A stretch of 38,482 bases of DNA from Candidatus Bathyarchaeota archaeon (GTDB taxonomy: Archaea > Thermoproteota > Bathyarchaeia > Bathyarchaeales > DTEX01). This document shows, piece after piece, positions 8,125-18,153 of the stretch (its first letter is position 1; every line of letters starts with the position of its first letter). The stretch spans positions 1 through 38,482 of the forward strand of contig PIYB01000004.1 in NCBI GenBank assembly GCA_003601835.1, in the 5' to 3' direction. The notes beneath the pieces were generated by a model that searched no databases, had not been told where the DNA came from, and saw only the letters and a program-made list of their open reading frames with translations. A program made the translations under genes and the position numbers.

Positions 8125-11022
8125 CTATTCTATGTAAATGGCTGGTCTATACGGTTTCGCCATGCCCGCTCGATTCTTAGGATCATACCGCTGAAAGTCC
8201 TCTTCGCTGTAAACGGAGATCTCTGCGTTAAGCTCCTTCTCCAAGAATTCTTTTGCTTCTTCAATAACGGCTTTCTCATCCACCCTACCGATCTCAAGCT
8301 TTCTTCTCTTCTGATCCTCGGGAGCAGCATTCAGTTCCGAGACAAGGCTACCGGCAAACGCTGCCACCTTTTTGGCTTGTTTCCTTAGCTCCGGATCCTT
8401 CATCAGTTCCCTCATGACATCCCTGATCTGAACCTTCTGAGAAGAAGATTTCTCCAAAATCTTAAGGTACGCATTCCACTTCCAATCTGCGGCTGTGTAA
8501 TAGCAGATCTTCTTCGGCGTCATCCGTGTTGCTTTGACGATGTTAACCGTGTCCTCAATAAGGTTCTTAACTAAGACCTCGTTTTCCTCAGATTTGACAT
8601 CAACCTTCGAGCTGTCAAACTTGGGCCAAGGAGCAGTTGAGACGAATCCTTCGTTTCCTAGGAGATGCCAAAGCTCCTCGCTGATATAGGGCGCGAAGGG
8701 GGCGAGCAGACGAACCCAAACGTTAGCCACCTCTCTCAGAATCTCCGGGTTCGGATTTTTGGTTCGCCTGAGATACCATTTGATGTCGTTCCAGAACTCG
8801 AAGAGCGCGACCTCTGCAGCCGTCCTAGTCTTAAGGATCTCGATGGCTCGGGTAACGGTGTCTATGCGATTCTGTATAGCGGAAAGCAACCACCGGTCCA
8901 CACTTTTCTGTTCTCTCTGTCCCTTAAGGCTCAGGATCTGGTTGATGAACTTGTACAACGCTTTCAGCTTAACGTCTATGCTTCTCGCGTTCTCTTCACG
9001 CCAGTCCGGGTCATCCATGTCTTCAGCGCCCAAAATCAGGGTCAGCCGGGTTACGTCCGCCCCGAACCGTTCAACAGCGTTCCGTAACGTGAGAAAGTTT
9101 CCTTTAGATTTCGACATCTTCTGTCCTTCGATTGCCAGCATGCCGTTGACACCTACGCCGCGCGGCCAGTGTTCCTTGGGGAACAGGGCGGTGTGTTGAA
9201 AGATGAAGAATGATAGGTGGTTGGGAACCAGCTCCTTGGCTGAGACCCTTAGGTCAACAGGATACCAGTATGTGAACTCGTTCCGCATCCCCTGCAGAAC
9301 TGAGACGGGGATGCTGGAGTCCTTGGCTACCTTTTCTGGCTGCCCGACGCCGAGCAGAACATAGTCGAAAACTTGGTTTGTCAACTGTTCAGGTTTAAGA
9401 TTGTGCCGCCTGATGTGCTTGACGATGGTGTAGAACGCCATGTAGATTGTTGAGTCGCTGAGGGTTTCAACTATCCATCCTTTGCTCCATGGCAGCGGCG
9501 TTCCCAACCCTGTTTTACGAGCGCAAGCCCAGTCGTGAAGCCAGTCAATCTTGTCATGGAAGTAGCTGCGCGCGCCTTCGGGGAAAATCTTCATTTCATC
9601 AATGGCTGTGTGAGCAGCCTTTTTCCAGTCTGGGTCTGAGTATCGTAGAAACCATTGGTCCGAAAGGATCTTCACGATGCAGCGGGATGTGCATCTGCAA
9701 ACAACGGGCTCCGGCAGGTCATACATGGAATCCGCAATGTTAGCCTTCTTGAAGTCTTCCACCAGCTCAGCTTTGACATCCTGAACCCGTTTACCAGCAT
9801 ATTTCCCGGTGATGGGCTTCAAGACTCCTGTGTGAAACTCTTTCCGATAGATGATTGAGGTTGCCTCATCCACACGTGGATCCAGCTGGTCCTTGATGCC
9901 CATTTGCTCTACGATCTCGACCGCCGGATGCTCACCGTAGCCTTCGACGCTGATAAGTGAGATCGGTTTGATGCTTCTAACAACCTCTGGGTCTATACCG
10001 AATTTTTTCAGCTCCTCCGGTTTTTCAATCAGGTCCTTAATGGCTATCCAGTCTGCAGGTGCGTGAGCAGGAACGCTGTAGACCACACCTGTCGCGGATT
10101 CAGGGTTAACGAACCACCCGGGCAGTATCGGAAGCTTCCTGTTGTTTATCGGCTCTTCGAATTCCTTGCCTATGATCTCAGCGCCTTTGAACTCTCGGAG
10201 AACCCTAACCTTTTTCAGCTGCTCGGAAAGCTTCCCGGCGGCTTCTTTGCTGACAATCCATTTTTCACCGTCAACCATAGCCTCAACGTAAGTCGCATCG
10301 GGGTTGATGAACATGTTAGTGACGCCGTAGATTGTTTCCGGTCTGAAGGTCGCCGCAGGCAAGAACCCGCCGTTAAACCGAAACTTGAGCAGAGTGTATT
10401 CTTCAGGTGAAACCCCTTCGCCTTCGAGGCGGTCATGGTCACCGGTTGGACTTTGACAGTTGGGACACCAGACCACGGGGTGAGTCCCCCTAGCGACGTA
10501 GCCTTTCTTGCGGAGGGTCTCGTATTGCCATTCGATGAAACGGCTGTACGCGGGCTCCAGGCTGGTTGTGTGAAACTCTCTTCTCCAGTCAACCGAGAAC
10601 CCTATTCTTTTGACTGCTTCTCTGCCTTCACGAGTGTAATAGTTCGCCATGTAGACCGGGTCAACAAATTTTTCCAGTTCTTCCTCTGGAACCCCATCGA
10701 TCTCTTTCAACGCCCTGATTATTTCTTGATCACGATTCTTCACACGTAAAGCAGCGCCCAGAATGGGTTCACCGGTCCAGTGCCAAGCCCAAGGAAAAAG
10801 GGTGTTGTACCCTTTCATCCTCATGAAACGGGCGTAAACATCAACCCGGGTCGCAGTGAACCCGTGTCCCAGATGCAACGGACCGTTCATGTATGGATAC
10901 GGAAAGGTTACGAAACATTTCTTACGCTTAGGATCGGGATCAGCCTCGAATATTCCTGCCTTTTCCCATCTTTCCCTCCATTTATCCTCAATTTTCCGCC
11001 AATCCACCGACATAGCCTTCAC
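8125..11022 (-). CDS. leuS: Leucyl-tRNA synthetase (archaeal type)
   Basis: 'YPYMNGPLHLGHGFTATRVDVYARF' (HIGH-like) and 'QKMSKSKGNFLTLRNAVERFGAD' (KMSKS); 965 aa. Confidence 0.97.
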   Translation of the reverse strand: MKAMSVDWRKIEDKWRERWEKAGIFEADPDPKRKKCFVTFPYPYMNGPLHLGHGFTATRVDVYARFMRMKGYNTLFPWAWHWTGEPILGAALRVKNRDQEIIRALKEIDGVPEEELEKFVDPVYMANYYTREGREAVKRIGFSVDWRREFHTTSLEPAYSRFIEWQYETLRKKGYVARGTHPVVWCPNCQSPTGDHDRLEGEGVSPEEYTLLKFRFNGGFLPAATFRPETIYGVTNMFINPDATYVEAMVDGEKWIVSKEAAGKLSEQLKKVRVLREFKGAEIIGKEFEEPINNRKLPILPGWFVNPESATGVVYSVPAHAPADWIAIKDLIEKPEELKKFGIDPEVVRSIKPISLISVEGYGEHPAVEIVEQMGIKDQLDPRVDEATSIIYRKEFHTGVLKPITGKYAGKRVQDVKAELVEDFKKANIADSMYDLPEPVVCRCTSRCIVKILSDQWFLRYSDPDWKKAAHTAIDEMKIFPEGARSYFHDKIDWLHDWACARKTGLGTPLPWSKGWIVETLSDSTIYMAFYTIVKHIRRHNLKPEQLTNQVFDYVLLGVGQPEKVAKDSSIPVSVLQGMRNEFTYWYPVDLRVSAKELVPNHLSFFIFQHTALFPKEHWPRGVGVNGMLAIEGQKMSKSKGNFLTLRNAVERFGADVTRLTLILGAEDMDDPDWREENARSIDVKLKALYKFINQILSLKGQREQKSVDRWLLSAIQNRIDTVTRAIEILKTRTAAEVALFEFWNDIKWYLRRTKNPNPEILREVANVWVRLLAPFAPYISEELWHLLGNEGFVSTAPWPKFDSSKVDVKSEENEVLVKNLIEDTVNIVKATRMTPKKICYYTAADWKWNAYLKILEKSSSQKVQIRDVMRELMKDPELRKQAKKVAAFAGSLVSELNAAPEDQKRRKLEIGRVDEKAVIEEAKEFLEKELNAEISVYSEEDFQRYDPKNRAGMAKPYRPAIYIE

Positions 11023-13787
11023 CCCTCAACTTTTCTACGTAAAAGTTCCTTAGCTTTTTCAACCGCTTTTGATGCACCTTCAACTCGTGTGCCCCCGCCT
11101 TGAGCGAACTCAGGTTTACCGCTTCCTCCGCCACCTAGCTCGGAAGCAGCCGCCCTAGCAATCTCCCTCGCGTCGACGCTGAGCTTCCGCGCCGCCTCGC
11201 CGACCATGACAACGACTCTTGCGCTTGTGTCTATGCTGATGAGAACTGTTACGGCTCTTTTTTCCTTTTCGACAAGTTCATTGGAGATCTTAATCAGCAA
11301 ATCTGGATCAGCCTTCACGATCTTCGAGATCAGCTTCACACCTGAGATCTCCTCAGCCGTTTCCAAATATTGTTCAGCCATGAAAGACGCAAGGGCATCA
11401 GTAAGCCGTTCCTTCTCACGGCGCAGCTCCCGCCATTCAGTAAGAATCCTTCCTAAAGTGTTCTCCACCTTTTCGGTTTGAACACCGACCAGCTCAGCTA
11501 CCTTGCTAAGTCTCCTTTCTATCTCTTGAGCCGTCTTCACAGCTGAACTGCCGGCGCTGAAGATCAGCCTTTCCACGCCGTCCTGTATTCTTTCTGTGCG
11601 AATGATCTTTATGAACCCGACTTCCCCGGTTGATTTGCAGTGGGTGCCGCCGCAAGCCTCAACCTCCCAGTCACCGGTTTTCACGACCCGTATCTCACGT
11701 CCCGGGACAACGCCGCCTTGGTAAAGCCTGAAACCGTACCTTTTCTCAGCTTCTTCCCGTGGCAGCCAGAAAGTTTCAACAGGCAGGTTCCGCATCACAG
11801 CTTGGTTCGCTAGGCTTTCAATCTCGTTAATCTCCTCCGAGGTCAACCTTTCAGGATGGGTGATGTCTAGCCGCGTCCGGTTTACTCCTTTTTGAGCCCC
11901 CGCCTGCCAAACATGCTCGCCCAGTACCCGTCTAGCAGCACCCATAACCAGATGTGTAGCCGTATGGTTCCTCATGAGGCTGACCCTTCTTTCCCAATTG
12001 ATGGTTCCTGTAACCTTGACCCCTTCTTTTGGAACGGCGCCTTCGATGAAGTGAATTATGACCCCGCCAGCCTTCTGAACGTCAACAACACGAGACCTGT
12101 TTCCGTTGAACTCTAGGTAACCATGATCTGCAGGTTGCCCGCCGCCTTCCGGGTAAAAAACCGTCCTATCCAACACGATGCGGTTGCCTGAGGCGCGTAG
12201 AACCTTGGCTTCAAACTTTTTGATGTAAGCATCCTCATAATACAGTCTACGTGTGTCAGGAAGATCTGAGAAGGTTTCCTCAAAATCCTCTACTCCTTCA
12301 ATCGAAACAGGCTTCACCGTTTGAGGCTCCGCTACATGGCGTTCTGCAACAAAGCCGTAAAAGTTCTCAGGCACCGACACCTCGACGCCTTCAGCCTCAG
12401 CCATCTCGCGGACAATCTCAGGGGTAAGCCCATGTGAGTCGTAAAGTTCAACCAGCTTTTCCAGCGGGATTTCAGCGGCTCTCTCCTTCTTCTGTTCACG
12501 GATGGCTCTCTTAACCAGCCCCCGTCCTCTCTGCAACGTTTGCTCATACTTTTTCCTCTCTACGGAGAGAAGTGCAAGAATCTCATCCCGCATATCTTTG
12601 AGATGGGGAAAGTCTTTCGACCAACGTTCTATCTGCATGTCGATTATGTCAGTCAACCGGTTCTCGATTGAAAGACCTCTTAGAAGCCTGTACGTGCGCC
12701 TTATCAGAAGCCGTGTGAGGTAACCTTCGCGAACGTTTGACGGCACAACACCTTCAGCCAACAGAAACGTAAGGCATTTTGTATGATCAGCCACAGTGAA
12801 AATGTTGACAACAGGCTTCAATAAGAGATAAAGTTCCTCCGGATCCATATCAACCTTTTTGGACACTTTCCGCCAGTTCTCCATTCGGCTTGATGTCTTA
12901 GAGATCTCGATTAAACCGGAAACCTTCGAAACCTCTTTAAGCAGACTCTCGTCCACAGGTTCCAGTCCAGCCATGTTCATAATCTTGTTTAACAGGTCAC
13001 CGTAGACTGGTTCGAACCCGTTAACGGATCCTTGAGAAAGCCACGTGAACCTTTCTATGCCGTATCCTGTGTCAACAGTTCGGATTGGAAGCTCAACGAA
13101 CTCGCCGTTCACAACCTTGTACTTCATGAAAACAAGGGTTGCAACCTCCAAGCCGTGAACTATGCTTTCAACATCTGGACCGGCGTTTCCTCCCCCGGAC
13201 CATATTCCCTCCTTGTAGATGACCTCTTCAGAGTTCACGCCGAGAGTTTCAGTCAGAAACTCATGATGGTAACGTACGGTTTCATCCTTCCAGTAGACCT
13301 CTTTTTCAGGATAGTTGAAGGCGTGATGTCCACCCATCTCGAAAACCGTGAGATGCCGCCCGAAGGTCGGTCCAACGCTGTCAATATCTGGAAACCTTAC
13401 ACACGGCTGGCTTATGACAAGCGGGTTAGCAGGCGGAGGAATCATTCCTTCCGTGACGTAAGGCTGAAAATCTATTATGCTGGCGTTCGTGAAGTAAAGG
13501 TCATCCCGCCACCGAGCTACGATAGGGTAAGGCTTAATCCGCGTGTGACTTCTCTCTTCGAAGAACGAGAGGAAAGCCTCCCTCATCTCCTCGAGGCTAT
13601 ACGGTTTCCTAGTTGGAGGATTACCTATGAAGGTGTATTCTGCGCATCCTTTCCGGCTGGATTCGCCGCAAAATTCTTGGTCTGGATTCTGGGTCCAGAA
13701 GTATTCTCCACATTTAGGGCAGAGCTTCCGGTGGTACCCATAATCGTCGAAAAAAGGAAGGTGATACTCCTCCTCTGGGAAACGCAT
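11019..13787 (-). CDS. alaS: Alanyl-tRNA synthetase (archaeal type)
   Basis: 'RNHTATHLVMGAARRVLG', 'VEACGGTHCKSTGEVGFIKI', 'ELGGGGSGKPEFAQGGG', 'FYPEGGGQPADHG'; overlaps the leuS start by 4 nt. Confidence 0.97.
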   Translation of the reverse strand: MRFPEEEYHLPFFDDYGYHRKLCPKCGEYFWTQNPDQEFCGESSRKGCAEYTFIGNPPTRKPYSLEEMREAFLSFFEERSHTRIKPYPIVARWRDDLYFTNASIIDFQPYVTEGMIPPPANPLVISQPCVRFPDIDSVGPTFGRHLTVFEMGGHHAFNYPEKEVYWKDETVRYHHEFLTETLGVNSEEVIYKEGIWSGGGNAGPDVESIVHGLEVATLVFMKYKVVNGEFVELPIRTVDTGYGIERFTWLSQGSVNGFEPVYGDLLNKIMNMAGLEPVDESLLKEVSKVSGLIEISKTSSRMENWRKVSKKVDMDPEELYLLLKPVVNIFTVADHTKCLTFLLAEGVVPSNVREGYLTRLLIRRTYRLLRGLSIENRLTDIIDMQIERWSKDFPHLKDMRDEILALLSVERKKYEQTLQRGRGLVKRAIREQKKERAAEIPLEKLVELYDSHGLTPEIVREMAEAEGVEVSVPENFYGFVAERHVAEPQTVKPVSIEGVEDFEETFSDLPDTRRLYYEDAYIKKFEAKVLRASGNRIVLDRTVFYPEGGGQPADHGYLEFNGNRSRVVDVQKAGGVIIHFIEGAVPKEGVKVTGTINWERRVSLMRNHTATHLVMGAARRVLGEHVWQAGAQKGVNRTRLDITHPERLTSEEINEIESLANQAVMRNLPVETFWLPREEAEKRYGFRLYQGGVVPGREIRVVKTGDWEVEACGGTHCKSTGEVGFIKIIRTERIQDGVERLIFSAGSSAVKTAQEIERRLSKVAELVGVQTEKVENTLGRILTEWRELRREKERLTDALASFMAEQYLETAEEISGVKLISKIVKADPDLLIKISNELVEKEKRAVTVLISIDTSARVVVMVGEAARKLSVDAREIARAAASELGGGGSGKPEFAQGGGTRVEGASKAVEKAKELLRRKVEG

Positions 13788-13844
13788 CGAATTCCAACTC
13801 CGCGAAGGAACGTCCAGTATAACTACACGTACAGAAATGGATGA

Positions 13845-13862
13845 CTTAAATATATTTGGCTC
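13845..13862 (-). promoter_or_regulatory. TATA-like promoter element upstream of alaS
   Basis: Minus strand reads 'gccaaatatatttaagtc', about 60 nt upstream of the alaS start. Confidence 0.45.
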
Positions 13863-13947
13863 TCAACATCATAGTCTTGAACCTTAACAGATCTACAATC
13901 TTAAGAGAGGAAAACAAAGAGCGTTTGTCTGGATCTGATACAGCCGC

Positions 13948-14265
13948 TTATCCGAAGAGCGCCCCAAGCCCTTCTAAGGCTTCCTCTTGTTTCTCTTCTT
14001 CCTTTTCCTCTTCCTCTGGCTTCTCCTCAGCAGTAGCCGCAGTTGGCTCAGCAGCAGCCGTAGGCGCCGCGGCAGCAGTAGGCATGAAGGTTGGCGCGGA
14101 TTTGATGGCTTCTTCGATGTCAACCTCTGAAAGGGCTGCTACAAGAGCTTTGACTCTAGCAGGATCAGCATCGATTCCGACGGCTTGAAGAACCTTCGTT
14201 ACGTTGTCCTCGTCGATTGGTTTGCCCGCTTTGTGCAGGAGCATAGCAGCATACACGTATTCCAT
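13948..14265 (-). CDS. rpl12: Ribosomal protein P1 (L12)
   Basis: '[31 protein letters not shown]', Ala/Glu-rich hinge, C-terminal 'LEGLGALFG'. Confidence 0.95.
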   Translation of the reverse strand: MEYVYAAMLLHKAGKPIDEDNVTKVLQAVGIDADPARVKALVAALSEVDIEEAIKSAPTFMPTAAAAPTAAAEPTAATAEEKPEEEEKEEEKQEEALEGLGALFG

Positions 14266-14472
14266 TAATCTTCACCCTGTTCGTCAGCTACTAAGGCGAG
14301 TTGATACTCAACCTTTCGAACAATGTGAATCTAATACTTAAATCTGTCGGAACCGGTTAACGCCTCGTCAGATAGTCTTTGCGTCTACTGAACTCGTTTT
14401 CAAGGTTCAAAACGTTCTTCTACCCCATTCTTGGTTTACGCTTTTTAAAGCGCTGTCTGTGGATAACGCAAA

Positions 14473-14778
14473 TCAAAAGACGCGTAAAACTCGGGGTTCA
14501 GCCGGTGCGGTTTTTCCCAGCTGGTGGAGTTCCATTTCAACCCGCCGGTGATATTCGAGAACTTCCTTACCTCGCACCGTTAAGAAGTACCTTGAAGAAC
14601 CGTTGATCTTCTTTTCAACCAAAAAGTCTTGCTCGATAAGGAATTCCAGATGTTTTTTGAGTCGTGTCCAAGTTAGGTTAGCACGGTACATGATGCGTGT
14701 AGGCTTCTGTCTGCCTTCTCTAACCGCGTTAAGGATGTCTATGTAAATCTCGAATCTAGACCTTCGCGCCAACAGCAA
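14473..14778 (-). CDS. Winged-helix DNA-binding protein (archaeal single-domain wHTH type)
   Basis: 'RSRFEIYIDILNAVREGRQKPTRIMYRANLTWTRLKKHLEFLIEQDFL...YFLTVRGKEVLEYHRRV' matches the wHTH pattern common in TACK archaea. Confidence 0.75.
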   Translation of the reverse strand: MLLARRSRFEIYIDILNAVREGRQKPTRIMYRANLTWTRLKKHLEFLIEQDFLVEKKINGSSRYFLTVRGKEVLEYHRRVEMELHQLGKTAPAEPRVLRVF

Positions 14779-14949
14779 TCAACCTGGAAACCAGAGATGT
14801 TCCGTTCGAAAATAAGAATCTTTCTAACATACAGATATATCGCTAAATGCAACGTCGCCTGCAAAAGAGATAACTGTTCTATATGCGCCGAAACCGGAAC
14901 TGGAAAAGATAAAACAGCATTGAAGACGGGGTTAATCGGTCTTGCAAGT

Positions 14950-15117
14950 TCATCCAGCAGTGGTCTTTTGTACGCTGGATGGAAGAAACAATCGAGAAAT
15001 CGTACGTTTTTGTTGTACACGATTCGCACGTGCTAGATGTTCTTCCAGTAAGCAAATTGCCAGATGCCTAGCATTCTGTTCATTTTCGTCGTCGTCTTCG
15101 TTGTCATCTTTCTTCAC
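14950..15117 (-). CDS. Possible 55-aa acidic small protein (GTG start), not in the ORF track
   Basis: VKKDDNEDDDENEQNARHLAICLLEEHLARANRVQQKRTISRLFLPSSVQKTTAG*; minus-strand 'tagtatatatg' TATA-like element about 20-25 nt upstream. Confidence 0.3.
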   Translation of the reverse strand: MKKDDNEDDDENEQNARHLAICLLEEHLARANRVQQKRTISRLFLPSSVQKTTAG

Positions 15118-15320
15118 TTCAATTCGCTTACTACATATATACTATGTACACCGTCGCTTATAGGTATACCTATTTTTTATGACTTCTATTATGAGATTAA
15201 TAACTTAAACGACGTTTTAAGCGACATTTTTTCCACTGCATCCATCGCACATCATTCATGCTCACTAAAAACCTAAAAAACAAGAGAAATGTAAGGAACA
15301 TCGCTGTTCAACTTAACAAA

Positions 15321-15333
15321 TTCTTATATATTG
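15321..15333 (+). promoter_or_regulatory. TATA-like promoter upstream of the secE-spt5-ribosomal stalk operon
   Basis: 'aaattcttatatattgg', about 45-50 nt upstream of the proposed secE TTG. Confidence 0.5.
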
Positions 15334-15376
15334 GACGTTTCTCCTTTTGTGATAGAATCTTAAGAGATGTATCGCT

Positions 15377-15556
15377 TTGGGTCTTAGATCGTTCGTGAAA
15401 TCGTGTTCAAGGTTACTCCGGCTGGCGCGGAAACCAAGCGGCAGTGAACTATGGTTAACCATCAAGATTTGCTCAGTGGGCATAATCCTAGTCGGCATGA
15501 TCGGGTTCATTATCAAACTCCTTTCAGCATTCATCGGAACGGTGTTTCAAGGCTAG
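15377..15556 (+). CDS. secE: Preprotein translocase subunit SecE/Sec61-gamma homolog, 59 aa (TTG start), not in the ORF track
   Basis: Translation MGLRSFVKSCSRLLRLARKPSGSELWLTIKICSVGIILVGMIGFIIKLLSAFIGTVFQG*: 'ARKPsgsElW' plus one TM helix, immediately upstream of spt5. Confidence 0.88.
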   Translation: MGLRSFVKSCSRLLRLARKPSGSELWLTIKICSVGIILVGMIGFIIKLLSAFIGTVFQG

Positions 15557-15568
15557 GTGAATAGATAA

Positions 15569-16060
15569 ATGAGCTCAGAACCCTCTTCAACCACGATCTT
15601 CGCTGTGAGAACCACCGTAGGCCAGGAAAGGAACGTGTCGAACCTTATCGCTGGAAGAGCCGAAGCAAACAATATTCCAATAAAAGCAATCCTCGTACCT
15701 GAAACTTTGAAAGGTTACATATTCATCGAGGCAGACGGGCCGCATATAGTTGAGGAGGCGATAGTAGGCATCAAACATGTCAGGTCACGGGTACCTGGAA
15801 TCGTTTCCTTTTCAGAGGTCGAGAAATATATTGTGATCAAACCTATGATTGAAGAACTAGACGTTTTAGACATCGTAGAGGTTACCGGAGGCCCCTTCAA
15901 GGGAATGAGGGCGAAAATAACAGACATAGATCGCGCCAAAGAAGAGGTAACCATAGAGCTGCTTGAAGCCACCTTCACTCTACCAATCACTGTTCACGCT
16001 GACTACGTGAAGGTCATAGAGAAGGCTGCACAACAACATGAAGTAAAGGAGGAACCGTGA
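15569..16060 (+). CDS. spt5: Transcription elongation factor Spt5 (NusG-like, NGN+KOW)
   Basis: '[23 protein letters not shown]', '[11 protein letters not shown]', '[32 protein letters not shown]'. Confidence 0.95.
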   Translation: MSSEPSSTTIFAVRTTVGQERNVSNLIAGRAEANNIPIKAILVPETLKGYIFIEADGPHIVEEAIVGIKHVRSRVPGIVSFSEVEKYIVIKPMIEELDVLDIVEVTGGPFKGMRAKITDIDRAKEEVTIELLEATFTLPITVHADYVKVIEKAAQQHEVKEEP

Positions 16061-16560
16061 TGCCTGAAAAGAAGGTCATAGAAGCCCTAGTAGCCGGTGG
16101 ACAAGCAACAGCTGGACCGCCTTTAGGACCAGCCCTTGGCCCTCTCGGAGTTAACGTCCTGTCGATTGTGAACAAGATTAATGAGTTAACAAGCAGCTAC
16201 GCGGGCATGAAAGTCCCAGTTAAGATAATTGTTGACCCTGAAACAAAGGAATTCGAGGTAACCGTCGGGATACCGACCACAGCAGCTCTGATCGTAAAAG
16301 AAGCCGGAATACAAAAAGGATCAGGCACACCTAACACTGAAAAAGTAGGCAACCTCAACTTAGAGCAGGTCATAAAGATAGCTAAGGTTAAACGTTCATC
16401 ATTGCTAGCTGGAAGCCTGAAATCTGCTGTGAAAGAGGTAATCGGCACCTGTGTAAGCATGGGTGTAACCGTTAATCAAAAGGATCCTAAAGCCATCCTT
16501 CGAGAAATCGACGAAGGAATCCACGATGAACTGTTAGAAGAAGAATCAGCTGAACAATAA
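16057..16560 (+). CDS. rpl11: 50S ribosomal protein L11
   Basis: '[34 protein letters not shown]', '[14 protein letters not shown]'. Confidence 0.97.
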   Translation: MMPEKKVIEALVAGGQATAGPPLGPALGPLGVNVLSIVNKINELTSSYAGMKVPVKIIVDPETKEFEVTVGIPTTAALIVKEAGIQKGSGTPNTEKVGNLNLEQVIKIAKVKRSSLLAGSLKSAVKEVIGTCVSMGVTVNQKDPKAILREIDEGIHDELLEEESAEQ

Positions 16561-16576
16561 CATTTTTATCGATGGC

Positions 16577-17260
16577 TTGGCAATTCTTGTCAAACTGAGG
16601 CCTAGGGAAATGTCAATTAATCCTCAAAACATCAAAGCGGCGCTTAAGGAAATAAGAGCAAAGACGCCGAAACGAAACTTCAAACAGTCAATAGAATTGA
16701 TCATCAACCTTCGCGACATCGACATGAAAAAACCCGAAGGCAGAATACAGGAAAAGATAGAGCTCCCTCACCCTATAGGAAAAACGGTTAAAGTATGCAT
16801 TTTCGCAGACGGCGACATGGCGCTTCGAGCTAGAAGAGCGGGAGCCGATCTTGTGCTTGAAACCGCAGACATCGAAAGCCTTGCATCTGACAAGAAGAGA
16901 CAACGACAGATAGCCAAAAGCATGACCGCCTTTATCGCCGCCGCGCCGCTTATGCCTCTCGTAGGCAGAACCCTTGGTGCAATTCTTGGGCCTAGAGGGA
17001 AGATGCCTACTCCTGTTCCGCCTTCAGCAAATATAGAAAGAGAGATTGAAAGACACAGGCGGATTGTGCTTGTTAGAACCCGGGGTCAACCCGTTCTTCA
17101 GTGTAGAGTAGGCACGGAAGACATGTCTGATGACGACCTTGTCGAGAATATTCAGACCGTGGTAAGAAGGATTGCGGGACGGCTTAAACGGGGAATTCGG
17201 AACATAGATTCAGTTTACCTCAAGACCACCATGGGACCACCTGTAAAAGTGGCAGTTTAG
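16577..17260 (+). CDS. rpl1: 50S ribosomal protein L1 (true start may be ATG 16610)
   Basis: 'MGPRGKMPTPVPP'-like motif (ILGPRGKMPTPVPPSANIE) and 'RNIDSVYLKTTMGPPVKV'. Confidence 0.96.
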   Translation: MAILVKLRPREMSINPQNIKAALKEIRAKTPKRNFKQSIELIINLRDIDMKKPEGRIQEKIELPHPIGKTVKVCIFADGDMALRARRAGADLVLETADIESLASDKKRQRQIAKSMTAFIAAAPLMPLVGRTLGAILGPRGKMPTPVPPSANIEREIERHRRIVLVRTRGQPVLQCRVGTEDMSDDDLVENIQTVVRRIAGRLKRGIRNIDSVYLKTTMGPPVKVAV

Positions 17261-17272
17261 GGGAAAACAAAA

Positions 17273-18121
17273 TTGCAGCGGCAAATGTTACGCGTAAAGG
17301 CTGAAAAGGTTGAAGAGATACGACAGCTCATCAAAAAGTATAAGTCGATAGGTATAGCGAATCTACACAAGGTTCGAGCCGCCCAGCTCCAGGAACTCCG
17401 GAAGAACCTGGGAGGGGTCGCCTTCTTGCGCGTCATTAAAAACTCGTTGGTTGAAAGAGCAATATCGGATTCTAAAGATCCCAATATAGAAAAACTCAGA
17501 GAACATCTTAAAGGATCAAACCTTTTTCTGTTCACAAACATCAACCCATTCAAGCTTGCGCTCATTCTGGAAAAAAGCAAGGTTAAAGGATTCGCGAAAG
17601 CCGGAGACATAGCCTCCGAAGACATAATTGTCCCCGCCGGGAACACGGGGCTTTCACCTGGACCCATCATCAGCCAACTCGGTTCGGTGGGGATACCGAC
17701 CCGCATTGAATCGGGAAGCGTCTGGATCAACAAGGACACGGTTGTGGCTAAAAAAGGCGAAGTGATCTCTGAAAATCTTGCTCCTATACTTTCGAAGCTC
17801 GGCATCAAATCTATAGAGATGGGATTAACCCTGAAGGTTGTCTACGACAACGGCATCATCATCCCAGAAGATCAACTGAAGATAGATCTAGAAGAATATG
17901 AACAGAACATAAGAGACGCGTATGTGCAAGCGTTCACGTTATCTTTGAATGCAGCGATTCCGATGACAGAAAACATCGAAGCTCTCCTTCAGATAGCTGT
18001 TTCTGAAGCCCGCAACCTCGCCCTCAACGCCTGCGTACTGTCACCTGACACAATCCAAGACCTCATAAGGAAAGCCTACTTCGAGGCTACGGCTCTTTCA
18101 GCCGTGATTCCGGAACAATGA
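17273..18121 (+). CDS. rplP0: 50S ribosomal protein L10 (P0), TTG start
   Basis: 'SIGIANLHKVRAAQLQELRKNLGG', 'AGNTGLSPGPIISQLGSVGIPTRIESGSVWI'. Confidence 0.96.
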   Translation: MQRQMLRVKAEKVEEIRQLIKKYKSIGIANLHKVRAAQLQELRKNLGGVAFLRVIKNSLVERAISDSKDPNIEKLREHLKGSNLFLFTNINPFKLALILEKSKVKGFAKAGDIASEDIIVPAGNTGLSPGPIISQLGSVGIPTRIESGSVWINKDTVVAKKGEVISENLAPILSKLGIKSIEMGLTLKVVYDNGIIIPEDQLKIDLEEYEQNIRDAYVQAFTLSLNAAIPMTENIEALLQIAVSEARNLALNACVLSPDTIQDLIRKAYFEATALSAVIPEQ

Positions 18122-18153
18122 TGGGAGCAAAAATCTAACTCGTCAATTAGCCA

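Noticed and set aside
13032-13844. 270-aa plus-strand ORF antisense to alaS
   Set aside because: Shadow of the conserved alaS coding sequence; no recognisable domain.
15064-15276. 70-aa plus-strand hydrophobic ORF (MPSILFIFVVVFVVIF...)
   Set aside because: Low-complexity TM-like run is the reverse of an Asp/Glu-rich minus-strand frame; runs through promoter-like AT-rich DNA; no homology recognised.
17257-17808. 183-aa minus-strand ORF antisense to L10
   Set aside because: Shadow ORF opposite a ribosomal protein gene.
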